Assembly (NCBI GenBank): GCA_031268525.1
Contig: JAIRXA010000167.1
Coordinates: 1-14,178, forward strand
Origin: Coriobacteriales bacterium
GTDB lineage: Bacteria; Actinomycetota; Coriobacteriia; Coriobacteriales; UBA8131
Direction: 5' to 3'
DNA: 14,178 bases
The translations under genes were made by a program, and so were the position numbers. This document shows positions 1 to 7,499 of the stretch, in pieces (the first letter of the stretch is position 1; each line of letters opens with the position of its first letter). The notes beneath the pieces are model-generated. The model worked only from the letters and a program-made list of their open reading frames with translations, was not told the DNA's origin and searched no databases.

Positions 1-48
1 CTCTGATAAAACAGTATATCTGCTGGTCAAGTCCGCTGCATCAACTAA

Positions 49-300
49 CTAGCGCTGTTGTCGACTGTAGTACTTAATCGGCCTATCTGAGCTGGCAATG
101 TGCATTTTTTGCACATTGCTTTTTTCATCAACTTCACCTGCTTTCATGACGTTATTGATGTGCAGTGTGACTCCTGTACGCTCTACTCCAAATAGTTCAG
201 CAATTTGCTGGTGTGTAGGCCAAATGGTGTCTTGATGAGAATCGACACTGAGCGATACATCAACGGAACCAGCTTGATAGATGACAATCTGTTCGTTCTT
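49..300 (-). pseudogene. RhuM-family protein, N-terminal remnant
   Basis: Read on the minus strand, this stretch is open for 83 codons and resembles the start of the RhuM family (first described from a Salmonella pathogenicity island and common in mobile elements). Visible family features are IVIYQ near the start, the helix-turn-helix-like TIWPTHQQIAELFG, then HINNVMKAGEVDEKS, QKMHIASSDRP and IKYYS. Family members normally continue with a segment like LDVIISVGYRVKS; here the similarity stops after KYYS and a TAG follows four residues later, so most of the protein is gone. The expected start position reads AAG, directly after a GAGGAG Shine-Dalgarno-like sequence, which suggests a lost ATG (inference). 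It begins right after the stop of the recombinase remnant, in the same direction. The exact molecular role of RhuM is not established. Confidence is good for the family and good for its being broken. Confidence 0.72.
95..125 (+). terminator. terminator-like perfect hairpin with T-run
   Basis: A perfect 10-bp stem (95-104 with 110-119) closes a five-T loop and is followed on the plus strand by six T (120-125), the form of a Rho-independent terminator. It lies inside the minus-strand RhuM remnant, where the same bases encode part of a family-conserved segment, so the hairpin may be a coding coincidence. No plus-strand gene is identifiable upstream, only a few open codons ending at a TAG at 50-52. 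Confidence 0.3.
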
Positions 301-306
301 TTCTCC

Positions 307-441
307 TCACGTATTGGTCGAAGGTTCGTTCTGAAATATCATGATTCCCATAGCATCAGCCGCAGTGTGGTCGTTCTGCGCAACGGCGTGGGCGTAGATG
401 TCCATGCCCAAGCTAGCGCTGGAATGGCCGAGGCGCTTCCG
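307..441 (-). pseudogene. tyrosine recombinase (integrase), C-terminal remnant
   Basis: The minus-strand frame ending in TGA at 307-309 reads RKRLGHSSASLGMDIYAHAV followed by an Ala-rich helix, which is the typical C-terminus of phage-type tyrosine recombinases. It shows the conserved LGH box and the catalytic tyrosine in DIYAH (codon at 394-396). The catalytic Arg and HxxR boxes that should lie upstream are not found in any frame, and the frame above 441 no longer resembles an integrase, so only about 45 residues survive. Such enzymes insert and excise integrative elements. Its position at the 3' end of the defence operon suggests the operon arrived on, or beside, an integrated element. The family call is fairly sure; the upstream edge is approximate. 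Confidence 0.66.
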
Positions 442-553
442 CGCAGGTAAGCGTCTACTCCTTGAAGTCGATGTTCTGATCCCCCGGTCATCGACAACAC
501 GAAACTCTCACTCCTCAAGGAGGGCTTCGCTTTATTCAAATGTCCGCATCTCT

Positions 554-585
554 GCGCCTTCTCTTACGAAATATTGAGAACGCGC
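554..585 (-). terminator. imperfect hairpin just after the operon's last gene
   Basis: Two 10-base arms (554-563 and 576-585) pair in nine of ten positions around a 12-base AT-rich loop. The structure starts 9 bases past the stop of the last operon gene. There is no T-run after it on the minus strand, so it would not be a classical intrinsic terminator; it could protect a 3' end or be fortuitous. Confidence 0.3.
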
Positions 586-594
586 ATGAATAAA

Positions 595-756
595 CTACTT
601 CCCATCCCTCTTCTCGGTAGGTCCTAGTTTTAAGGACTCAGATAGTGTATCCACGAAACTTGGTGAAGGCTTTGGCGGAGGAACAGGAGTTGGTGGCTTT
701 GCTGTTGGAGATTCCCCTTTTCCCTGGCTTTCACTGCTGGCATTATTCTTTACCAT
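595..756 (-). CDS. small proline-rich protein (53 aa), partner of the membrane protein
   Basis: A 53-residue reading frame starts with ATG at 754-756 and ends at TAG (595-597). It follows the three-TM gene after 14 bases, and a strong Shine-Dalgarno (GGAAAGGA) lies 6 bases before the ATG, so translation is credible despite the small size. The protein is hydrophilic: a Ser/Gly/Asn-rich start, a proline-rich centre at about residues 21-33 (KPPTPVPPPKPSPSF), then a short amphipathic segment (VDTLSESLKL) and a charged lysine/arginine end. There is no signal peptide or membrane segment. I do not recognise the family. Its position as last gene of a defence operon, coupled to a small membrane protein, suggests an accessory or regulator of that protein, for example a binding partner using the proline motif; that is inference. 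Confidence 0.7.
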   Translation of the reverse strand: MVKNNASSESQGKGESPTAKPPTPVPPPKPSPSFVDTLSESLKLGPTEKRDGK

Positions 757-770
757 CGCTTTTCCTTTCC

Positions 771-1307
771 TCATAGTAATAGCAAAACGATGATTTCGGC
801 GCCTACTATCATGACTGAAGCCAGGAACAATGACGAAAATGTTTTATATCGTTGGTGCTTCAGTTTATTGTTTTGATGAGTTGATTCGGCTATGACACAG
901 TATTGACTCATGAGTGCCTCTTCTATATCGCACTGCATTAATTCCTTTTGCGTACCCTCTTGAGAGTAATACTCCACGTAATTCTCCGTGTAATAATGAT
1001 CCAATTGCATGAAGTAATTGTTCAGCATTTTTGGACTGATTGTTTGATACTCATAGCCGTAGAACGTTTTCCAGCAATACACTAATGCCACGATGAAGAC
1101 GACGAGTGAAAGCAATGCGGGAGTAACGTGCAGCCACCATTCATTCGAAAACCTACAAATTGCTCTGAGTTGCCCCAATAGAAAGCCAAAGCCCGCAACG
1201 TAGACTGAAATGAAGCCCAAGGCGGTAGCAATCTTGCTATTAATGGAGTCTCTTAGAGAAAACTCAAATTCATAGAATTCCTTGAATATTTGCAGTAATG
1301 ACAACAT
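771..1307 (-). CDS. three-TM membrane protein, candidate effector
   Basis: This is a 178-residue protein of unknown family. Three hydrophobic stretches are visible: about 28-46 (ALGFISVYVAGFGFLLGQL), 60-79 (HVTPALLSLVVFIVALVYCW) and 157-178 (FSSLFLASVMIVGAEIIVLL). Between the second and third lies a helical, Tyr/Gln/Glu-rich soluble segment of about 75 residues. There is no cleavable signal peptide; residues 1-25 look like an amphipathic helix. ATG at 1305-1307 is only 2 bases after the stop of the DUF499 ATPase gene, with a GAGGAAGAG Shine-Dalgarno inside that gene's end, implying translational coupling. Small multi-TM proteins at the ends of defence operons often act as membrane-disrupting effectors (known for CBASS and Pycsar TM effectors); applying that here is inference. 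GC content is well below that of the neighbouring ATPase gene. Confidence 0.8.
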   Translation of the reverse strand: MLSLLQIFKEFYEFEFSLRDSINSKIATALGFISVYVAGFGFLLGQLRAICRFSNEWWLHVTPALLSLVVFIVALVYCWKTFYGYEYQTISPKMLNNYFMQLDHYYTENYVEYYSQEGTQKELMQCDIEEALMSQYCVIAESTHQNNKLKHQRYKTFSSLFLASVMIVGAEIIVLLLL

Positions 1308-1309
1308 CT

Positions 1310-4300
1310 CTACTCTTCCTCAAAACCTGACGAGCCCTCAAACTTGAGGTTAGCGGCATTTTCCTTGATCGTACGCATTTCGCCTTCGCTGAAGCCTTCT
1401 GGCTTGGTGGCTTGAATCTCCAGGGAGATTTCCAGTGAGGCTCCAGCGGCTGCCAGGCGTTCCAATATCTCGCGGTTGATTGAGGCCAGCTCCTTGGCGT
1501 AGAGGTTGGAGCTGATCTTCACAGCTCCAAAGTAGCGGGTATTGCTTGGCGGCCGGGAAGCGGACTCCGTTTCGTGAGTAGCCTCAGTGCCGCCGCTACC
1601 GCCAGCGTTGGTGTCAGCAGCAGGAAACTCGACCCCGGGAGTCTCCATAGTCGGCAGAACAGCAGCGGCCAGCTGCGTCTGCGCCACGTCCCAGTCCACA
1701 AGCAGCGTCTTGTCACTCACCTGCAGGTGTGCGGATGCATCGGGCGGCACTATCAAGCCGATGTAGCGTCCAGTCTCGGCATTTTTATCGGTGGCGATGG
1801 CAAAGCGCTCGTCTATCTGTGTCTCAAAGGTGATGGTGTTCAACGCACCCTCTATCGCCCTGTCTAGGACACTCCGGTCAAGCAGACGATCCATGTAGAG
1901 GTACTGCGTGAAGTAGCCCCAGAGCTCGCCGACGCTCACATCACCGCGCTGCCAAACGTTGGCCAGCTCCTTGTGCAAGGTCCAGCCCAGGGAGCTGGCA
2001 GCGTAGTCGCGTACCAACTGTTCGTCTCGGAAGAGCTTGATAGTTACGCGCTTTGCCAAGCTATCCCCAGCACCCTCGGAAACCTTGACGAACTCCAGGG
2101 TGAAGGGCTTGGCGGGGTCGGCTTGCTCGGGGTAGCACGACCAGACATAGGTGGAGTCGATCATGCTGTCAACCTTGGCCGTAAGCTCTCTCACGCGATT
2201 CCTTGCCTGAGTCTGTTGTTGAGTGGTCAGGTCAAGCGCCTCGGATGCAGAGTCCACGTACTTCCAGCCCAGGTACTCGCGCACTGAGGACTCCAGGCCA
2301 TCCAGCACGGTGCCGTCGGCGAGCAAGAACACCAAGGTGTTGCGATGAGCACGCTGCCCTGAGCCCTTGGATTCGACGGCCTTACGCACCCACTGAGTGG
2401 TACTATTCTCCTCGCCCTGGGAGCTGCGTTTGTAGGTATAACGCGGATGGACGATGACCAGGCGGGCGGAGTCCGTGTCGGGAATGTCCACTCCCGACTC
2501 TGGCGCCACGTGCACGCGGTCAAAGGCATCACGGCGCTGCCCCTGCAGCCCCAGCCTACGCACAATTTCGTTGTAAACAACCTCTGGGTCTTCACGTAGC
2601 TGTTCGGCCCTATCACGGGCTGCCTTGGTGATGGAAGCCTGCGTATCAAACCAGTAGCGTTCATTCTCCACATAGAAGAATGTCGAGTTCTGCAAAAGCA
2701 GGTCCAAGGCCGTACCAAAGTTACCCAGAGCGTCGCCCGGAATGGCGCATCCCAACCAAACCCGTTGCTTGTCCAGCCCACGATGCGCCGAGCGAGCCTT
2801 GGGAGCTGCCCCCATAAACACCGTGCGAGCGATGCGCCGCGTTATGTGGCGCTGCCCCAAATTGGTGCGCGAGCGGTCGATGTCAGATGCGGTGGAGTTG
2901 CTGCCGTCGATATCGGCATCGATAATCGGCTTCCAGGAGTCCTCAAGATACTGTGTCAGATCGGTGTTTACTGCGGTATCGTCCAGCGGCACCGAGCATG
3001 GCATTATCAGCGGTGAGTTGTCGTTGGACGCCCAGAGTGCATGGACGATGCTGTTCACGAGCTTGAGCACACCACGGGTGCGCTGAAAGCGCTCCAACGT
3101 CGACCAGTCCTCATAGAGGCGATCCAGGAGCTCAGGGTGCATCGGATAGGATGCCACGATACGCCGTTCGTAGTCGTCTGTCTGCGATGATGCCTCCCGG
3201 GGGAATGAGGCCATGTTGTCGCGGTACATCTTGGTAAAGACCTTAGCGGTAGCGTATATCGCCGTCTGCCCCACTAAGTCAGACTCCTGGAAGAGCCTAC
3301 GTCGCACTATCTCAAAGGACTCGTCCTTGCTGGATGGCCGCCATTGGTCGGCTACACGGCGGATGACGTTTTGCAGACGCTCCAGCGCCTTCTGGCCGTT
3401 CTCTCCGCCAACCTCGATATCGTTGCCAGCCGTGCCAACGCTGCCCGTGTCCGATGCCGGTATGGAGACGATGAGCATCGCCCCCGGCGTTGCACGTATC
3501 ACCTCCGTGAGGTTTTGCGCAAAGGTGAACTGCGTGTCAAAGGTACCCGCCGGGTATTCGCGCCCCACCAATTGACGAGCATAAGCCACCCACTCGTCGA
3601 TGAGTATCAGGCAGGGGGAGTATCTGGAGATCAGCGTGCGCAGGGCATCGCCCGGATTGGTGCCTGTCCTGTCGGCATCGGCCACCAACTCGTAGCCCTC
3701 GCGTCCGCCCAGCTGCCAAGCCAGCTCGCCCCAGAGGGTGTGCACCTCAGTGCCGTCGGCCTGCACGTTGGGTGAGCCTGCCTGCAGGTAAGTACCCACC
3801 AGCACGGCCCGGCGTACTCCCATATCCGCCACATCCACATCGCCGCAACTGCCCACCAGCTCCTGTAGCTCCTGCGGGAAGCGCTCCGTCGGTGTGCCGC
3901 CAAACAGGTGGTATAAGGCCAGCATGGAGTGTGTCTTGCCGCCGCCGAAGTTGGTTTGCAGGTTGACGACGGGCGACGCTGATGTATCCCCACTCAGGCG
4001 TTTGATGGCGCGAGACAGCAGGTCGTACAGCCCCTCGGTTAAATAGGTGCGGTTGAAGAACTCCACCGGGTTGGCATACTCGGCGCTCTGGGTGCCGCCG
4101 TTGGCTACCAGGAACAGGTCGGCCGCAAACTCCGAGGCGTTGAAGTTGCCGCTAGCCACGTCCTCATGCGGACGTATGACATCGCGCCAAGGTCTCACAC
4201 CAGTGCCGGAAGGAATGTCGATATGGTGACGCACCACCGTGCGTGTAGCCTCGGCGGTGACGCTGCGCTGCAGGCCGTCGCGCAGTTTACGCACATCGGC

Positions 4301-4669
4301 GGCGGAGTCATTGGCGTCCACGGCATGAAGTAGGCGTTCGATGGTGTCCAGCGCCCGCAGGGCATCTTCCGAACTGATAGGCTCGTTGTGTGCCCAGACG
4401 TTGCGTGTCTCGCGTAGCTCCGAGGCAAAGCCCTGCTGTCCGCGCGAGAGCACGTCTTTGAAACAAAAGCCCTTCTCGGTGATGGCGCGCAGGTGCGTGG
4501 AGACATCGTTTTTCGACAGGGTATAGTTGAGGTTGATCTGCCGCGACCATAGCTCGTTCCAGTCAAGTGAACTAAACTCCCGCGTCATGGCTTCATCCAC
4601 CACGTCATACAGCCCCTCGGCAAGCAAATCCAAGCCTTTACCGACCCTCTCTCGGTTACTCAATGCCAT
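1310..4669 (-). CDS. DUF499 AAA+ ATPase with N-terminal Swt1-like HEPN domain (Hma ATPase)
   Basis: This 1119-residue protein has the layout of DUF499 ATPases found beside DUF1156 methylases. Residues about 1-115 look like a Swt1-type HEPN domain (start NRERVGKGLDLLAEGLYDVV) and keep an Rx4H motif, R89 to H94 in RNVWAHNEP, the putative RNase site of HEPN proteins. The P-loop is NFGGGKTHSM (Walker A, K245), and Walker B is CLILIDEW (about 353-360). The remainder is a long DUF499 body with a Gly/Thr/Glu-rich linker before a conserved C-terminal segment beginning RYFGAVKIS. ATG at 4667-4669 follows the methylase stop by 8 bases, with AGGGGG upstream. In the Hma arrangement this is the ATPase partner of the methylase and helicase. 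What its ATP hydrolysis drives is not known to me, and RNase activity is only a prediction. Confidence 0.9.
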   Translation of the reverse strand: MALSNRERVGKGLDLLAEGLYDVVDEAMTREFSSLDWNELWSRQINLNYTLSKNDVSTHLRAITEKGFCFKDVLSRGQQGFASELRETRNVWAHNEPISSEDALRALDTIERLLHAVDANDSAADVRKLRDGLQRSVTAEATRTVVRHHIDIPSGTGVRPWRDVIRPHEDVASGNFNASEFAADLFLVANGGTQSAEYANPVEFFNRTYLTEGLYDLLSRAIKRLSGDTSASPVVNLQTNFGGGKTHSMLALYHLFGGTPTERFPQELQELVGSCGDVDVADMGVRRAVLVGTYLQAGSPNVQADGTEVHTLWGELAWQLGGREGYELVADADRTGTNPGDALRTLISRYSPCLILIDEWVAYARQLVGREYPAGTFDTQFTFAQNLTEVIRATPGAMLIVSIPASDTGSVGTAGNDIEVGGENGQKALERLQNVIRRVADQWRPSSKDESFEIVRRRLFQESDLVGQTAIYATAKVFTKMYRDNMASFPREASSQTDDYERRIVASYPMHPELLDRLYEDWSTLERFQRTRGVLKLVNSIVHALWASNDNSPLIMPCSVPLDDTAVNTDLTQYLEDSWKPIIDADIDGSNSTASDIDRSRTNLGQRHITRRIARTVFMGAAPKARSAHRGLDKQRVWLGCAIPGDALGNFGTALDLLLQNSTFFYVENERYWFDTQASITKAARDRAEQLREDPEVVYNEIVRRLGLQGQRRDAFDRVHVAPESGVDIPDTDSARLVIVHPRYTYKRSSQGEENSTTQWVRKAVESKGSGQRAHRNTLVFLLADGTVLDGLESSVREYLGWKYVDSASEALDLTTQQQTQARNRVRELTAKVDSMIDSTYVWSCYPEQADPAKPFTLEFVKVSEGAGDSLAKRVTIKLFRDEQLVRDYAASSLGWTLHKELANVWQRGDVSVGELWGYFTQYLYMDRLLDRSVLDRAIEGALNTITFETQIDERFAIATDKNAETGRYIGLIVPPDASAHLQVSDKTLLVDWDVAQTQLAAAVLPTMETPGVEFPAADTNAGGSGGTEATHETESASRPPSNTRYFGAVKISSNLYAKELASINREILERLAAAGASLEISLEIQATKPEGFSEGEMRTIKENAANLKFEGSSGFEEE

Positions 4670-4677
4670 GGTGCCCC

Positions 4678-7455
4678 CTAACCTCTAAAGTCCATTTGCG
4701 TTTGCGTTTCTTTTTGAACTGCTCTAGTCGCGGCTGCACGAGACTGTTCGCTCAGGTCGCCCCAGGAACCTACGAGACTGTTGAAGAGCAGGGCATCCTC
4801 GGCGTTGCCCTTCTTCTCGGCTTCATGATAGAGCAAAAAGCCCAGTTCCTTTACGGCATCAAGACTGACTTTGGTCTGTACTCTGGGGAGAAGGGCGGCG
4901 ACCTTCTCAGCACCATTCGTCACCATGATGCCAGACAGACGCACAACGGCCTCCCAAATGCTGATCTGTGTGTCGTCGTCCGGATTCCAATCGCTTGTCA
5001 GCTCACTGGGCGCCAGTAGCCGTGCCTTGCCACCGCGCGTCTCAAAGATGCCGCCGCGCTCCAGGTGCGGGATGGATGTGTCCGTGGAGCGCGAGAGCTG
5101 GTCGGCAATACCGGAGTCCGCCTTACCCCAGCCGTAGGAACGGTACCACTTGACCGCGAAGCGCGTGTCTGGGTCGAAGTCGGTCTCCTGCTCGTTTAAG
5201 ACCTCGTCGAGCGTCGAGTTAATGAGCAGCAATGCGTCGCGTACGCTCATATCGCTGCCGTCGGCCTCGCGCACCCGTGAATATCTGGAGAAGACCGAGA
5301 TGCCCGGCCCGATAGCCGCCTGCGCCAGGTCGACCGGTGCGATGCTGCCCTGCATCATGGCGGCAAGGGCCTGTGGCAGCTCCTGCTTGAGCGCCGTGAT
5401 GAAGGCGCGGCGTGTGGTGGCTTCGGTGTTTTCTGGACGTGGGCGACAAGCAAGGACGATAGAGGACGCGAGGGCGTTGGATCCGATGTTGCGCATCCGG
5501 TTTGCCAACTCACTGCGCACCGGCCAGGTGGCAGTAATTGTCCAGCCAGCTTGTATCAAACCGTCCAGCAATGTATACCAACCAGTGGAACTCGTGCCAT
5601 CGCTTTCCGAATCCTGCTGTTTATAGGCATAATACACCGTGATCAGCAAGTCGCCTCTGCCAGTTTGTCTGATGGAACGGAAGACCTTGTTGAATCCATC
5701 AATGAAAAACTGCCGTGCCTTCTCTTGGCTTCCGTGCCTGAATGGCTCAGCGACAAGCTCCTCCGCCTTTGGTGTCAGAATAGTTGATATCGCTCTTGGC
5801 AGGATAAGGTATAGTGTCTTACTGAGCCAAACATAGAAGAAATCAGAGAGGTCTGCATAATCAATGTTATCGTAGTATGGTGGGTCTGTTGAGACGCATA
5901 AGCCCCTGTAATTTCTTGTAGATGCATTGGCTTGCATTACTTCACCATTCGGATATCCAGGCAGCATGTCTATCACTCGCGTAATCCATTCGATTTGACC
6001 AGCGTAATTCCCTGTCGCATTCGAATAAGGATTTGATTCGGAGTAATCCCAGACCATAGGTATCGCTTGTCGTCCAAACACGTTTCGCAAGCTCTCTCGA
6101 CTAGTGTCCCAACTACAATTTGATGAACAACGATCCGCAAGTCGGCTAATCGCCAGAGCAAGATAAAGTGCAATTGCGTCGGAATATGCTAGTGCTTCTG
6201 TACCGCCAAGCTCAAGCGCTTCGCCGCGCGCTAACCCAGCAGTCAACGCATCATCGAATACCTTTTTACGGGCTTGCATTACAAGATTGCAAAGGGTCAT
6301 CAGCGTCGTCAGTTGCCTGTTAGTAAATAAATCCGCCCACTTCTTAAACCCATAGTTTTGCACCCGAAAACCCAGCGCTTGCTCAGGGAGGCTTTCAGTT
6401 GGCGCATCGTCAGGCTTCGGCACATCTGCGATAGCTACCTGCTCATCATTCGGTGATAGGTACAAGCGCCCACGCTCACCCTCGCAGACGATGGCAATCA
6501 TGTGCGCACCCATGCGCCCTTGGCGCGACTCCTCGCGGATGTACTCAAAATCGATGGGGGTACCATCGCCGACGGCAACAGCACCGGTGCGCGTTATCGT
6601 ACCATCATCCTGTCCTTTCGGACCACGATTGTCACACCGTACACAGTACGTTACTCTGCCATCAACAACCTTCGCTTCTATCCAAGCCTCATGCCCCTTT
6701 TTCTTGCTCAACCACCAGCTACGCACCAGCGGTGTCTCAATAGGATTCGCCGGGTTGGGGCTCTTCGCCGTCCGTGCCCAGATCCAGGCAATAACGGTGT
6801 GCTCTTTGCCATTCTCATCTACGGCCTTGGGATACAGGTGCCCCACCTTTTTGAATGCCTCATCGCGTAGCCATTTGCCATAACAGCGGATGTCCTCTGC
6901 CAGCCCCTCGGCACGGTTCCAGCGTGTGCGCTTCTCCGCTTCTGGATGCACAGGTGGCATCCCGGCAAACTTGGGCGGTATCTCGATCAGCGCCTTGTTG
7001 ATCAGCACGGCCACGGGGTTCAGGTCGCTGGCGTGCGCTTCCAGCCCCAGGCGCTGCGCCTCCAAGGGTATGGTGCCGCCGCCCGCGAAGGGGTCGAGCA
7101 CGGCGGGCAGCTCGCCGTTATTGGATTTGCGTATCTCCTCCGTGGCCTGCTTGAACAATTCCTCGTTGTTGATGTTCTCCCACTTGACCAGCTCCTCGAT
7201 CAAGCGGTGTAGCCGCTCACGCTCCACATCCTGCTCTTCCACCGTCGGGAACAGCTCCGGGTGCGCCGAGGGATCGTCTACCAGCTGCGCGAACAGCACC
7301 GCCCGTGCCGTAGCCAGAGGCCGCCTTGCCCACCATAGGTGCAGGGTGGACGGGTGGCCATGCCGAATGCTCTTCTCCCGCGCCGATTCCTTGTTGATGG
7401 CCTCCAGCGGCAGCCCGACCTCGATGAGCTTTTTCTTGTATGTTGTAGTGTTCAA
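4678..7455 (-). CDS. DUF1156 DNA methyltransferase (Hma methylase)
   Basis: A 925-residue amino-methyltransferase, probably N6-adenine or N4-cytosine, by its DPPY site. The N-terminal DUF1156 region is recognisable by YKKKLIEVGLPLEAIN and HGHPSTLHLWWARRPLATAR (about 32-51). The AdoMet-binding motif I is LDPFAGGGTIPLEAQRLG (about 120-137), with acidic partner SDLNPVA. A CVRC pair near 271-274 could help bind zinc. Catalytic motif IV is TDPPYYDNIDYADL (about 523-536). The C-terminal part carries WPVRSELANRMRNIGSNALA. I chose TTG at 7453-7455 because GGAAGGA lies 6 bases upstream and family members start next to TTYKKKLIE; another TTG at 7489-7491 would add 12 residues. It presumably marks host DNA so the system spares self. 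The central third is clearly more AT-rich than both ends (see findings). Confidence 0.92.
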   Translation of the reverse strand: MNTTTYKKKLIEVGLPLEAINKESAREKSIRHGHPSTLHLWWARRPLATARAVLFAQLVDDPSAHPELFPTVEEQDVERERLHRLIEELVKWENINNEELFKQATEEIRKSNNGELPAVLDPFAGGGTIPLEAQRLGLEAHASDLNPVAVLINKALIEIPPKFAGMPPVHPEAEKRTRWNRAEGLAEDIRCYGKWLRDEAFKKVGHLYPKAVDENGKEHTVIAWIWARTAKSPNPANPIETPLVRSWWLSKKKGHEAWIEAKVVDGRVTYCVRCDNRGPKGQDDGTITRTGAVAVGDGTPIDFEYIREESRQGRMGAHMIAIVCEGERGRLYLSPNDEQVAIADVPKPDDAPTESLPEQALGFRVQNYGFKKWADLFTNRQLTTLMTLCNLVMQARKKVFDDALTAGLARGEALELGGTEALAYSDAIALYLALAISRLADRCSSNCSWDTSRESLRNVFGRQAIPMVWDYSESNPYSNATGNYAGQIEWITRVIDMLPGYPNGEVMQANASTRNYRGLCVSTDPPYYDNIDYADLSDFFYVWLSKTLYLILPRAISTILTPKAEELVAEPFRHGSQEKARQFFIDGFNKVFRSIRQTGRGDLLITVYYAYKQQDSESDGTSSTGWYTLLDGLIQAGWTITATWPVRSELANRMRNIGSNALASSIVLACRPRPENTEATTRRAFITALKQELPQALAAMMQGSIAPVDLAQAAIGPGISVFSRYSRVREADGSDMSVRDALLLINSTLDEVLNEQETDFDPDTRFAVKWYRSYGWGKADSGIADQLSRSTDTSIPHLERGGIFETRGGKARLLAPSELTSDWNPDDDTQISIWEAVVRLSGIMVTNGAEKVAALLPRVQTKVSLDAVKELGFLLYHEAEKKGNAEDALLFNSLVGSWGDLSEQSRAAATRAVQKETQTQMDFRG

Positions 7456-7461
7456 TACCAA

Positions 7462-7468
7462 TCCTTCC
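7462..7468 (-). promoter_or_regulatory. ribosome binding site deciding the methylase start
   Basis: GGAAGGA on the minus strand lies 6 bases before TTG at 7453-7455. The upstream alternative TTG at 7489-7491 has AAGGGAG only 3 bases away, overlapping the stop of the preceding gene. Spacing and family N-termini both favour the downstream TTG. Confidence 0.6.
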
Positions 7469-7499
7469 AAGGGCAAGATGCAGTATCCCAAAGACTCCC

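Noticed and set aside
2..52. Open plus-strand codons ending at TAG (50-52), possibly the end of a gene entering from the left
   Set aside because: Only 16 codons are visible and I recognise no family; the terminator-like hairpin downstream lies in the RhuM remnant, so it does not prove a real gene end.
339..539. 66-codon minus-strand frame over the integrase remnant
   Set aside because: Its translation is unlike any family, while the neighbouring frame gives a clear recombinase C-terminus; it is a shadow frame.
471..553. Possible intrinsic terminator around CTCCT-CA-AGGAG near 510-522
   Set aside because: The stem is only 5 bp with a 2-base loop and no proper T-run on either strand.
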